From the NCBI GenBank assembly GCA_022414725.1, contig CM039464.1, forward strand, positions 32,075,965 through 32,139,964: a stretch of 64,000 nucleotides of DNA. Reading direction: 5' to 3'. Positions 48,063 to 57,001 of this stretch are shown in pieces. The notes beneath the pieces are model-generated. The model saw only the letters and a list, made by a program, of their open reading frames with translations, ran no database searches and was not told the DNA's origin. Positions within the stretch are counted from its first letter, which is position 1. Each line of letters opens with the position of its first letter. The stretch is from Microglena sp. YARC (taxonomy: Eukaryota; Chlorophyta; Chlorophyceae; Chlamydomonadales; Chlamydomonadaceae). The translations under genes and the position numbers were made by a program.

Positions 48063-50173
48063 AGGCTACGCGCTCCACCATAACTCAGCAACAATCCTGG
48101 AATCAGGCTTGGGTAGTCTGAGTAGCTACTCAACCTGGCCTACAGAAATCTGGAATAAACAAAAAAGAACCTCCCCCCCTGCTCAGGATGTGTGGCTGTC
48201 TGCTAGGCACTCTAACGATGAACCTCGCCACTCAAATCTAGCAAGTGAAACATGAGACCTGAAACCTGAAAAGTAAATATTAAAGGAAAAAGCATGAAGG
48301 CTAAAGCATTAAAAGAAGCATTGAAAGCATAAGGGCTAAAGCATGAACAGAAGCATTGGAAGCGTGCAGTTTAAAGCATCAAGCACGCAAGCATAAATCA
48401 TTAAGTGTAAAGCCTAAAGCCTCAACGTACACCCTACATGTCCCACGCGCAGGATGTGAGGTCGTCTGTGGGTTAGTTATCCCATGCGCCTACTTCCTTG
48501 CTTGTGGCTTCATCAAATGCTTTCGCATAAATCATTAAGTGAACAGCCCACTGCCTAAATCATAAACGTGCACCCTACCTGTCGCACACAGGATGTGGGG
48601 TCGTCTGCTCGGCATTGGGTTCGTTATCCCAGGTGCCTACTTTCTTGCTCGTGGCTTCATCAAAGGTGCCTTCGCAAAGCGGCTGGGTCTGCTCTTCTTC
48701 ATGGGAGGCACACAGGGACTGGTTGGATGGTGGATGGTCCGCAGTGGATTGACGGTGGGTGCTGTGTGTGGATGGGCGGGCGAGGTAGGGCTGGTTGGGG
48801 TGAGGCAAACGCCTGGGTCTTCTCTTCTTCATGGGAGGCACACAGGGACTGGTTGGATGGTGGATGGTCCGCAGTGGATTGACGGTGGGTGCTGTGTGTG
48901 GATGGGCGGGCGAGGTAGGGCTGGGTGGGGTGAGGCAAACGCCTGGGTCTTCTCTTCTTCATGGGAGGCCCACAGGGACTGGTTGGATGGTGGATGGTCC
49001 GCAGTGGATTGACGGTGGGTGCTGTGTGTGGATGGGCGGGCGAGGTAGGGCTGGGTGGGGTAAGGCAAACGCCTGGGTCTTCTCTTCTTCATGGGTAGCC
49101 CACAGAGACTGGTTGGATGGTGGATGGTCCGCAGTGGATTGACGGTGGGTGCTGTGTGTGGATGGGCGGGCGAGGTAGGGCTGGGTGGGGTGAGGCAAAC
49201 GCCTGGGTCTTCTCTTCTTCATGGGTAGCCCACAGGGACTGGTTGGATGGTGGATGGTCCGCAGTGGATTGACGGTGGGTGCTGTGTGTGGATGGGCGGG
49301 CGAGGTAGGGCTGGGTGGGGTGAGGCAAACGCCTGGGTCTTCTCTTCTTCATGGGTAGTCCACAGGGACTGGTTGGATGGTGGATGGTCCGCAGTGGATT
49401 GACGGTGGGTGCTGTGTGTGGATGGGCGGGCGAGGTAGGGCTGGGTGGGGTAAGGCAAACGCCTGGGTCTTCTCTTCTTCATGGGTAGCCCACAGGGACT
49501 GGTTGGATGGTGGATGGTCCGCAGTGGATTGACGGTGGGTGCTGTGTGTGGATGGGCGGGCGAGGTAGGGCTGGGTGGGGTAAGGCAAACGCCTGGGTCT
49601 TCTCTTCTTCATGTGTAGCCCACAGGGACTAGTTGGATGGTGGATGGTCCGCAGTGGATTGACGGTGGGTGCTGTGTGTGGATGGGCGGGCGAGGTAGGG
49701 CTGGGTGGGGTGAGGCAAACGCCTGGGTCTTCTCTTCTTCATGGGTAGCCCACAGGGACTGGTTGGATGGTGGATGGTCCGCAGTGGATTGACGGTGGGT
49801 GCTGTGTGTGGATGGGCGGGCGAGGTAAGGCTGGGTGGGGTAAGGCAAACGCCTGGGTCTTCTCTTCTTCATGTGTAGCCCACAGGGACTGGTTGGATGG
49901 TGGATGGTCCGCAGTGGATTGACGGTGGGTGCTGTGTGTGGATGGGCGGGCGAGGTAGGGCTGGGTGGGTAAGGCAAACGCCTGGGTCTTCTCTTCTTCA
50001 TGGGTAGCCCACAGGGACTGGTTGGATGGTGGATGGTCCGCAGTGGATTGACGGTGGGTGCTGTGTGTGGATGGGCGGGCGAGGTAGGGCTGGTGGGGTG
50101 AGGCAAACGCCTGGGTCTTCTCTTCTTCATGGGTAGCCCACAGGGACTGGTTGGATGGTGGATGGTGAAAAGT

Positions 50174-50224
<51 letters not shown>

Positions 50225-53200
50225 TTATCAAACGTCAAGGCTTATATTATACTTCCTCTTGTTATCATGAGCCCAAGAATGAGTGGGGCGCATTATCAAA
50301 AAGGGTTCTAATGCCACATGTATTCATTATTGAATTACTTTTTTTATGTTTTGTTATCAGGAGCCCAAGGTGGACATTACAGGGGGACATTACCAACAAG
50401 GGTTCTAATGCCACACGTATTCATGATTAAATTACTATTTCATATTACGTTATCAGGAGCCCAAGACTGAGTGGGGGATGTTGTAAAAAAAAGGTCCAGT
50501 ACCACAAATGCATATTTAATTACTTTTTAATGTTTTTTAATATTTAATTACTTTTTAATGTTTTATCCACAGGAGCCCAAGAGTGAGTGGGGGATGTTGT
50601 CAAAAAGGGTTATTATACCACGCGTGTTCAATACTGATTACTATTGTATGTTGTTCTCAGGAGCCCAAGAATGAATGGGAGACGCCCCGGGTCAGTCCCT
50701 ACAGGCTTGCCGCTCATCTGGTGTCTGCCTTTGCCATCTATACCACCTTGGTTTGGACTACTCTGGACCTAGCCTATCCTAAGCCCGTTAGCGCGGCCGT
50801 GTCATCTGCATCCCAGCTCGCAGCCAAGGGCTTGCGTCGCTACCTCCTACCCATGTCGGCCCTAGTTGCCGTCACGGCCACCTCCGGTGCCTTTGTGGCA
50901 GGTGAGGAATGTGGTGTTGTGGGCACGCGGTTTTCAATCATATTAAGTTGTATTCTTTTTGTTGGCCCTAGTTGCCGTTACGTCACCCCCGGTGCCTTTG
51001 TGGCAGGTGAGCTGATGAGGGAAGGGATGAGGTATTGTTGACAGTCCGTTTTTAATTATACCGGCATTTAATTATTATTATATTTGTTGGCCCTAGCTGC
51101 CGTCACGGCCACCTCCGGTGCCTTTGTGGCAGGTGAGGGATGTGGTGTTGTGGACACGTTGCTTTAAACTATATTAGGTTATATTATATTTGTTAGCCCT
51201 AGCTGCCGTCACGGCCACCTCCGGTGCCTTTGTGGCAGGTGAGGGATGTGGTGTTGTGGACACGTTGCTTTGAAGTATATTAGGTTATATTATATTTGTT
51301 GGCCCTAGCTGCCGTCACGGCCACCTCCGGTACCTTTGTGGCAGGTGAGGGAAGGGATGTGGTATTGTGGACACGCTGCTTTAAAGTATATTAGGTTATA
51401 TTACATGTGGAGGCCCTAGTTGCCGTCACGACCAACTCATGCGCCTTTGCCGCAGGTGAGATGGTGAGGCAAAGGATGTGGTATTGTGGGCACACTGCTT
51501 TAGATTATATTATGTTATATTCGGGTTATATTATATGTGCTGGCCCTAGTTGCCGTCATGGCAACTCATGTGCCTTTGCGGTAGATGAGCTGGTGAGGGA
51601 AAGGATGTGGTATTGTGAGCACACAGTTAGTAATCATATACATATATAATCATATCATAATTATATCATGTTTATTATATCATATCACTAATAACACTTA
51701 TCCAGCCCCATTCTTGAATTAGAGACACTTTGTATCTCATTCCGCTTTTTTTGAGGGAGTGGGGGGGGGGAAGGGGGGCTTGGCCCTTTTTATTTGTTGG
51801 CCCAGAGGTAGTTGAGAGTGGATTGGATGCGCTGGAGCTTGGAGGAAGCGTTGCAAACGATGATTGAAATAGACTGAGGAAGGATAATGAAGCTTGCCCC
51901 GTCTCAGCCCAGCTCAGCCCGTCCCCTACCCCCCCTCCATTCCTGTTCCGTCCCGTCCCATCACCTCCCAACCCGTCACATCACCTCCCATCACCTCCCG
52001 TCCCATCCCGTCCCTCCCATCCCATCCCATCCCATCCCATGCACAACACCTACCCCCGCCTCTACCCCCACCTAACCCCCACCCCTATCCCTGCCCCCAC
52101 CTCATCCACCCCACCCCCTGCAGGTATGGATGCTGGGCGCACTTACAACACCTACCCCCACCCAAACCCCACCCAAACCCTATCCCTGCCCCCACCTCAT
52201 CCCACCCCCTGCAGGTATGGATGCTGGGCGCGCCTACAACACCTACCCCCGCCTCTACCCCCACACAAACCCCACACAAACCCCACCCCTATCCCTGCTC
52301 CCACCTAACCCCACCTAACCCCACCCCACCCCCTGCAGGCATGGATGCCGGGCGCGCCTACAACACCTACCCCCTTATGTCTGGACAGATAGTGCCCCCA
52401 GAGTACTGGCAAATGAGCGGCGTGGCCAACTTTTTTGAGAACACAGCTGCCGTTCAGTTTAACCACCGCGCCCTGGCCACCACCACGCTGGTCACTGTGC
52501 TTACCATGTGGGCCACGGTAAGCTTTAAATATATTAAGCATGTTTGATGTTTTTATTCATTTATTTATTCATTCATTTATTCGTTTATTCATTTTCCATG
52601 TAAGCCATGAAAGGTTTTATAGATTGATGCATTTATTTATTTATTTGCCCTGTGGGCTGTGGCAGGGGGCCTTGAGGAATATTTTATGTAGACCCTTCCA
52701 GGACCCTTGGCTCAGAAGTTGTTACATTTTGCTTTTACCCCCCCACCCCCCACCCCCCACCCCAACCTGTAAGCCCCCCCCCCACACCGCACACCCCACA
52801 CCACCCCCCTCCCAACCTGTAAGGCCCCCCCCCCCCTCACCCTCCCAACCTGTAAGCCCCTTCCCCCCCCCCCCCCCCCTCCCAACCTGTAAGGCCAGTA
52901 TCTCCTCCAGTAATTATAATTGGGGGGTCAAAATAGGTTGTACAGTAATCCTCTCCGTCAGCTCTACCCATATTCGTCTTTACATGTGTCTTTAGACAAG
53001 GTTTGACGAAATGGTTAAGCATACCCTCTTTCCTAGGCCTGACTTTAGACAAGGTAGGGCATGAATAGGTAGCGAAGTCAATCTGCAATCACACAATCCA
53101 AACACCTTAAAAACAAATCGGTACAAGCAGCAGCTTGCAGGCAGCTTGGGGTTCATTCAATCGTTTAAATTTTGAAGGGGGATTTTTTTATAATACAAGA

Positions 53201-54344
53201 GGTTCAATGGTGGGCTTTGCAGATGGTCCTCAAAAATGTTTTATGTATAGTGATTCAGCGGATGTTTTGGGATTCAATTTGTCTGTCTGCCTGCCTGTCT
53301 GTGTGTCTCTCTGTCCGTCTGTCTGTCTGTCTGTCTGCTTTTTTACTTCTTTGTTTGTCATCCTCACTAAACTCTAAACTCTTAACAATTCAAACATTCC
53401 CTTCCCCCTACAGGTGATGTCAAGCGCTGCACCACCGATGGCAAAACTGTACACCCTTAACCCTAAACCCTTAACAAGTAAAACATTTCCTCCCCCCCGC
53501 AGGTGAGGTCAAGCGCTGCCCCACCGATGGCCAAACCCTAAGACCTAAACCCTATACCCTTACCAAGTACAACGTCCTCTCCCCCCCGCAGGTGAGGTCA
53601 AGCGCTGCCCCACTGATGGCCAAACCCAAGCCCCAAACCCTAAACCCTTACCAAGTACAATGTCCTCTCCCCCCCGTGGGTGAGGTCAAGCGCTGCGCCA
53701 CCTCTGGCCAAACTATACAGCCTAAAACCTGAACCCTGAACAATTAAAACGTCCTCTCCCCCCCGCAGGTGAGGTGGAGCGCTGCACCACCGATGGCCAA
53801 ACCATACACCCTAAACCCTAAACCCTAAACCCTTAACAATTAAAACGTCCTCTCCCTCCCCTCAGGTGAGGTCAAGCGCTGCTCCACCAATGGCCCAACC
53901 CTAAGCCCTAAACCCTTAACCCTTAACAAGTAAAACGTCCTTTCCCCCCTGCAGGTAAGGTCAAGCGCTGCTCCATTGATGGCCGAACCCTAAGCCCTAA
54001 ACCTTCATCCCTAAACCCTTAACAAGTAAAACGTCCTCTCCCCCCCGCAGGTGAGGTCAAGCGCTGCACCACCGATGGCCAAACGCTGCATGGACCTGGT
54101 CATGGCAGTGACGGCTGTCCAGTTTGCTCTCGGCATCTACACCCTGCTGGAGTATGTCCCCGTGCACCTAGGCAGCATGCATCAAGCCAACGCACTCAAC
54201 CTTTTCACAGCAGTACTCTGCACCCTCCATGCCCTGCGACCACCGGTTCAGACAGCAGGCAGCCAGCTGATCGGTCGTGTTGGTATCCCCATGGGTGTGT
54301 TGGCTGTGTCCGCAATTGCAGTGGCAGTGACACAGCACAAGTAA
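42353..54344 (+). CDS. COX15: COX15 heme A synthase, 8 exons, 513 aa
   Basis: Mitochondrial inner-membrane enzyme that oxidises heme O to heme A for cytochrome c oxidase. Exons: 42353-42553, 44200-44314, 45730-45939, 47458-47596, 48592-48754, 50661-50901, 52339-52517, 54051-54344 (1,542 nt, TAA stop); all phases agree. The N-terminal ~130 residues look like a mitochondrial presequence plus linker. The core starts at [33 protein letters not shown]. The four conserved histidines are present: EYAHR (H221), RLAAHL (H295), QFNHR (H399) and MHQAN (H460). Other family marks: [26 protein letters not shown] and FFEN. Eight or so membrane helices are expected and hydrophobic stretches fit. The start could also be the in-frame ATG at 42308. 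Nearly every intron edge is followed or preceded by copies of the exon edge. Function is secure; exon joins are inferred. Confidence 0.95.
42580..43380. repeat. 55-65-bp tandem array in COX15 intron 1
   Basis: About 13 units of ACTCCTGAAACATGCTATAA then TGATATATACACATGCATGC and ATACATATATGT. It is followed by C-rich CCCACCCCAC (43383-43432). Confidence 0.92.
43735..44125 (+). repeat. Degenerate exon 2 copy expanded into a GAGCTGTCCAACCAGGGGGG array
   Basis: TTACAG at 43739 is followed by ATTGGAGTGTCTGTTCTGCC and GGGGCCTCTTTTTCC, a diverged copy of the start of COX15 exon 2 (44200). Then a short piece matching exon GAGCTTTCTAACAAGGGGGG is repeated about 14 times as CTGTCCAACCAGGGGGG up to 44090. 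AGACGTTCCTTCATTGGTAT then mimics the exon's GCCGTTCCTTCAGTGCTAT. Confidence 0.8.
44315..44635 (+). repeat. Copies of COX15 exon 2 3' end plus donor
   Basis: TTTTCTTACGCCTCAAGTCA-ACAGCTGCTGTTGTTG-GTGAGTGG (to 44411) and TTTTCTTACGCCTCCAGTCA-ACAGCTGCTTTTGGTG-GTGAGTG (to 44518) repeat the true edge at 44314. GTTGGTTGGAGTAGTTGGAG spacers lie between. Confidence 0.9.
44636..44772 (-). repeat. Interspersed repeat, ACAGTCCAGGGG family, minus orientation
   Basis: Read on the minus strand: TTACAGTCCAGGGGTAGGCC, AAATAGGCT, TTGACCAACCGTGATAAGAA, GATGAATTGAACCCC, in COX15 intron 2. Confidence 0.8.
44780..45230. repeat. 57-bp tandem array, about 8 copies
   Basis: Units of GCAGCTGCAACCAGTCAGTG then ATTGAGGTAGCTGGTCGGAA and GGTAGCAAGCAGCCG. 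45350-45660 continues with looser TATGGGTGATTGTATGGGTG repeats. Confidence 0.92.
45940..46560 (+). repeat. 87-bp array: 7 copies of COX15 exon 3 3' end plus donor
   Basis: Each unit has GTAGTGCTTGGTGGAGTCAC, TCGCCTCACTC, GGGCCTGTCTATGACTGAGT, GGAAGTTCACAG and then GTGAGTGGGTGTACTGCACT. The coding part is [19 protein letters not shown]. The last two units are diverged and one has lost its donor. The real exon end is 45939. Confidence 0.95.
46640..47457 (+). repeat. CAA/ACC trinucleotide arrays with three copies of COX15 exon 4 acceptor
   Basis: Long CAACAACAA runs (46855-46940, 47035-47075, 47145-47225). Embedded are CCCCTCAG-ATGAGTATCCCC (46836), CATCAG-GACATAAGTCTCCC (47127) and CATCAG-GGCGTAAGTCCCCC-AGCAACA (47344), each resembling the real acceptor and start CCCTCAG-GTGAGAAGTCCCC-CAGCAG at 47458. 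Confidence 0.85.
47597..47850 (+). repeat. Copy of COX15 exon 4 3' end plus donor
   Basis: GCATGACCTTGGGTAGTTCA-AGCTCATCTTGTGGATGGAG-TGCGCACACAG-GTACGCAC ends at 47782. It repeats the true edge at 47596 with several changes, one creating a stop. GAGTTCAAGTTCACCG at 47821 is a further fragment. Confidence 0.85.
48018..48062. repeat. 45-nt poly-C tract
   Basis: Uninterrupted C run on the coding strand inside COX15 intron 4. Other long C runs: 40140-40166, 33131-33155 and 47634-47652. Lengths of such runs are prone to sequencing error. Confidence 0.9.
48180..48591 (+). repeat. Copies of COX15 exon 5 acceptor plus exon start
   Basis: CTGCTCAG-GATGTGTGGCTGTCTGCTAG (48186) and GCGCAG-GATGTGAGGTCGTCTG, TGGGTTAGTTATCCCATGCG, CTACTTCCTTGCTTGTGGCT, TCATCAAATGC (48451-48525) are decayed versions of the real exon start at 48592. 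Between them are AAAGCATGAAGGC short repeats. Confidence 0.85.
48755..50165 (+). repeat. 130-bp array: about 11 copies of COX15 exon 5 3' end plus donor
   Basis: Every unit contains CTGGGTCTTCTCTTCTTCAT, GGGTAGCCCACAGGGACTGG, TTGGATGGTGGATGGTCCGC, AGTGGATTGACG, then donor GTGGGTGCTGTGTGTGGATG. The coding part is [23 protein letters not shown] with the true edge at 48754. Units are nearly identical, suggesting recent expansion or homogenisation. Confidence 0.96.
50176..50227. repeat. TA microsatellite and poly-T
   Basis: About 15 TA dinucleotides followed by about 21 T, breaking the last unit of the 130-bp array. Confidence 0.9.
50262..50660 (+). repeat. Four copies of COX15 exon 6 acceptor plus exon start
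   Basis: ATGAGCCCAAGAATGAGTGG (50268), TTATCAG-GAGCCCAAGGTGG (50361), TTATCAG-GAGCCCAAGACTG (50457), CCACAG-GAGCCCAAGAGTGAGTGG (50573), and then the real TTCTCAG-GAGCCCAAGAATGAATGG (50661). Each is followed by AT-rich GATGTTGTCAAAAAGGG-like sequence. Confidence 0.92.
50902..51600 (+). repeat. Six copies of COX15 exon 6 3' end plus donor
   Basis: TTGGCCCTAGTTGCCGTCAC, GGCCACCTCCGGTGCCTTTG, TGGCAG-GTGAG recurs with edges at about 51006, 51131, 51239, 51344, 51455 and 51584 (period about 110 bp). The last has AG-ATGAG, a lost donor. The true edge is 50901. AT-rich TTATATTATATTTGTTG separates them. Confidence 0.94.
51601..51890. other. AT-rich then G-rich intron filler, no gene seen
   Basis: ATCATATA runs followed by a G-run region around 51760. 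No gene or element recognised. Confidence 0.4.
51895..52338 (+). repeat. Copies of COX15 exon 7 acceptor plus exon start in C-rich repeats
   Basis: CCCCCTGCAG-GTATGGATGCTGGGCGCACT-TACAACACCTACCCC (52124) and CCCCCTGCAG-GTATGGATGCTGGGCGCGCC-TACAACACCTACCCC (52215) precede the real CCCTGCAG-GCATGGATGCCGGGCGCGCC at 52339. A shorter ACAACACCTACCCC piece is at 52042. Confidence 0.93.
52730..53345. other. COX15 intron 7 first part: C-rich and TCTG repeats
   Basis: CCCCAACCTGTAAGGCCCCC units at 52740-52895 and TGTCTGTCTGCC repeats at 53278-53338. No gene is seen. Confidence 0.6.
53400..54050 (+). repeat. About 90-bp array: 7 copies of COX15 exon 8 acceptor plus exon start, with CCCTAAACCC
   Basis: Units read CTCCCCCCCGCAG, GTGAGGTCAAGCGCTGCACC, ACCGATGGCCAAACC, then CTAAGCCCTAAACCCTTAAC and AAGTAAAACGTCC. 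The coding part is [11 protein letters not shown]; the real exon starts at 54051. One unit (53684) has lost the AG acceptor. CCCTAAA-like telomeric motifs fill the non-exon part. Confidence 0.95.
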
Positions 54345-54700
54345 CTCCTTCCCTTCCTGTTCTCCCTCACCCCACCACCCTGGGCTCAGCACCCTCCATG
54401 CCCTGCGACCCCCAGTTCAGACAGCAGGCAGCAAGCTGATTGGCCGTGTGGGTATCCCCATGGGTGTGTTGGCTATGTCCGCAATTGCAGTGGCAGTGAC
54501 ACAGAACAAGTAACTCCTCCCCTTGCTGTTCTCCATCACCCCACCCCACCCTGCCCCACCACCCTGGGCTCAGCACCCTCCATGCCATGCAACCCCCGGT
54601 TCAGACAGCAGGCAGCCAGCTGATTGGCCGTGTTGGTATCCCCATGGGTGTGTTGGCTGTGTCTGCAATTGCAATGGCATTGACACAGCACAAGTAACTA
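54345..54700 (+). repeat. Two copies of the COX15 C-terminal coding end including the stop codon
   Basis: 54389-54512 and 54571-54697 repeat CACCCTCCATGCCCTGCGAC, GTGTTGGTATCCCCATGGGT, GTGTTGGCTGTGTCCGCAAT through CACAGCACAAGTAACT. They lie beyond the true TAA (54342-54344), so would be 3' UTR or downstream sequence. They lack the first half of exon 8. Confidence 0.92.
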
Positions 54701-54974
54701 CTTAGCTACCTTGACTCTCCCCCTGCCCCCCCACCCACCCACCCAACCACCCAACCACCCAACCACCCCACCGCATTCCACCCCTAGTGCACTCATCCCC
54801 CATCCCCACCCCCACTGGGTGCTTGTATATGCAAGATGCAAGTCTACCTAGCCTGAGTGCGGACAGCAACTAGGGAGTGTGTGTTACTGTTCAGGGGTGG
54901 CCGAATAGGCTGATGGGACTTGCCCTTTTTTGTTTGTTTTGTTGTGAGCGGAATTTCACCCCAGGAATCCCAGT

Positions 54975-55195
54975 TGGGGGAATGGTTCAATGGTTGATCA
55001 TTTCGCTGGACTGAAAAAGGTGCTGGGTTTCAATCCAGTCGGGTGCGCTTAGTGTTTGTGGTCGCTGTCAACCGCCATGGTAGCACTGTCCAGGTAAAGT
55101 AGCAGCCCGTTCTGTACCGCCGTCAGACAGGGCTCCCTTAATACCATGCCCCATCAGGCTTTATCATTACTGATGGGTCTTTCCATTTTTTTTTT
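54975..55195 (+). mobile_element. tRNA-derived SINE copy B
   Basis: A-box TGGTTCAATGG at 54983-54993 and B-box-like GGTTTCAATCC at 55026-55036, spaced 43 bp. The body TCAACCGCCATGGTAGCACT and CCCGTTCTGTACCGCCG matches copy A at 15030-15235. It ends in a T-rich tract. 54885-54925 just upstream is an ACAGTCCAGG family piece. Confidence 0.7.
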
Positions 55196-55199
55196 TTGT

Positions 55200-55275
55200 G
55201 TGTGAAGGGAATTTCACCCCAGGAGGTGGGTCTCCCGACACTCACCAGTGACACCGCGGATTCAGTTATAATGGC
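55200..55275 (+). repeat. Dispersed GAATTTCACCCCAGGAGGTG repeat
   Basis: GAATTTCACCCCAGGAGGTG then GGTCTCCCGACACTCACC and CGCGGATTCAGTT. Inverse copies lie at 55548-55640 and 55785-55865 (GAACTGAATCC, GTGCCGCTGGTTTGTGT, GAGACCCACCTCCTGG), each with an A-rich end. Confidence 0.65.
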
Positions 55276-55385
55276 CTTGCCACTCCTGCAAAAGAGTAGG
55301 CGCACTGCACAGAAAAAATATGTTTGACTCGAAAGTACCAGGCGAGCGAGAGCGAAATAGAAGAGAGAGGCACCAGGCCAAGGAC

Positions 55386-55539
55386 CCGGGTACTTCAGGA
55401 GGACCCCCAGCTCTGCTGCCTGAGACGCAACGGACCCTTTCTTCTGGTCAACAGAACCTCCCCACGTTGCGTCCTGCGACGCAACGGACCCTTTGATGTT
55501 GCGCCTGCGATGGAGGATGGAGTGTCCTGAACAACCCTG
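55386..55539. mobile_element. hAT-like MITE, decayed
   Basis: Left CCGGGTACTTCAGGA and inverted right CAGGGTTGTTCAGGA. Flanking CCAAGGAC and CTAAGGAT match at 6 of 8 positions. Interior GACGCAACGGACCC repeats tie it to the 41471 element. Confidence 0.65.
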
Positions 55540-57001
55540 CTAAGGATGCCATTCGAACTGAATCCTCGGTGCCGCTGGTTTGTGTAGGGAGACCCACCTC
55601 CTGGGGTTAAATACCTTACATAACTAAAAAAAAAGGAAGCGCAGATCCCTTACCTGTCCAGAAGACCAGAAGAGAGGAACTATAATTGGTTTGGTTTGGT
55701 TGGTTACATGGTATATCAACCTTCAGGCCACTCACTGTCTGCGGGCAGAGTAGGTCAGCATAAACACTATAACACCCCACTCTCGATTCGAACTGAATCC
55801 ACTGTGCCGCTGGTTTGTGTCAGGAGACCCATCTCCTGGAGTGAAATTCCTTTCACAAAAAATAAAGAAATCTGAGTACAGAATATAATGACAGGGCTGT
55901 AGAAAGAAACCAGGCTGAGAGAGGTAGGGCACCTCAACAGTTGAATACCGGTGGTTGTACTTGGTGGTTTTCCCCAGTGTAAGCAAACAGGCATGCCCCC
56001 TCAACCTCATGCCTCGGAAAAAGGCGTACGAATGATTTATTTGTTGTACTTTTTATTAGTTGTACTTGGGCGAAAACCTGAGGTGCAGCTCTTCTTGTCA
56101 ATCCGTTTCATCCTATGAAGCTGTGGAGTGTGATTGGGGTGGCAACTGTAATTGTTGTCTTGCTTGTTGCATTGTTTATGTACCGCATGCCATGTTACTG
56201 TGTCATTCGATCATTCCCCCTTAGTGTTTGCGCTTGAACTTGAACTTCATTACTTAGCTGTCTGTAGCAGCAATTTGGCTGCTCGCCATCTGCGGCAGTA
56301 AAATTATTTACCAGGGGAAATTAAGACGTTATCAAAGCAGCCAAAAATCAGAGTATTATTATGCAAATATACTTGAGCCAATCTCTTCATACATTCATGG
56401 ATAAATAGAGGTAGCTTCCCATGGCCTTCCAATTCTGGATTGCTCGTCAGATTATGTAGAGGAATCATTTCGCTCACAGCTACTGGTCACTTCGCCCCCT
56501 TACTATGAGCAGTCAGGAAGCTGACCAACCCTGCCCTGGAACTAAACTGTGCAGTTTCGGTGCTGAAAAGCTTAAGTTGTCCCGAGCTTGAACTTGAACT
56601 TGAACTTGGTAGCATTGCATCAGCCAGCAATCTGGCTGCTCGCTGTCAGCAGCAGTAAAATAAATTATTACCAGAAAATGTGAACGGATACAAATCACTT
56701 GTTTTCTCCTCTTCCTCTGGACAACAAAAATCAATAAAAAAACAGTACAAAAAACAATAAAAAACAGTACCAAAAACAGGCCCTCGGGTGCACAAGAGTC
56801 ACAAGCCGACGCCGACGTGTACAGGGGCGTGTGCCTGAGTGGCGACACTGGACCCGCACACTCCAGCATGGTTCAAGGGCGGATGAACTCAGTCTGCCAA
56901 ATGTGTTCTTTCCTTTCGCCCAATTGGCATACCACTATCTTAATTGCGCATTATGCGCACCCAGCAGGCAAGGGAGCGTGGGGATACATCAACAGAGTGG
57001 A
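55540..57001. other. Intergenic region upstream of the cysteine-rich gene
   Basis: Dispersed repeats at 55548-55865 and 55965-56040 (CAGTGTAAGCAAACAGGC family). A diverged ~360-bp direct repeat: GAACTTGAACTT with AGCAATTTGGCTGCTCG at 56230-56320 and again at 56585-56680. No other gene seen. Confidence 0.5.

Noticed and set aside
48575..50238. Repeated 87-codon minus-strand ORFs
   Set aside because: Antisense reading of the 130-bp COX15 exon 5 donor array.
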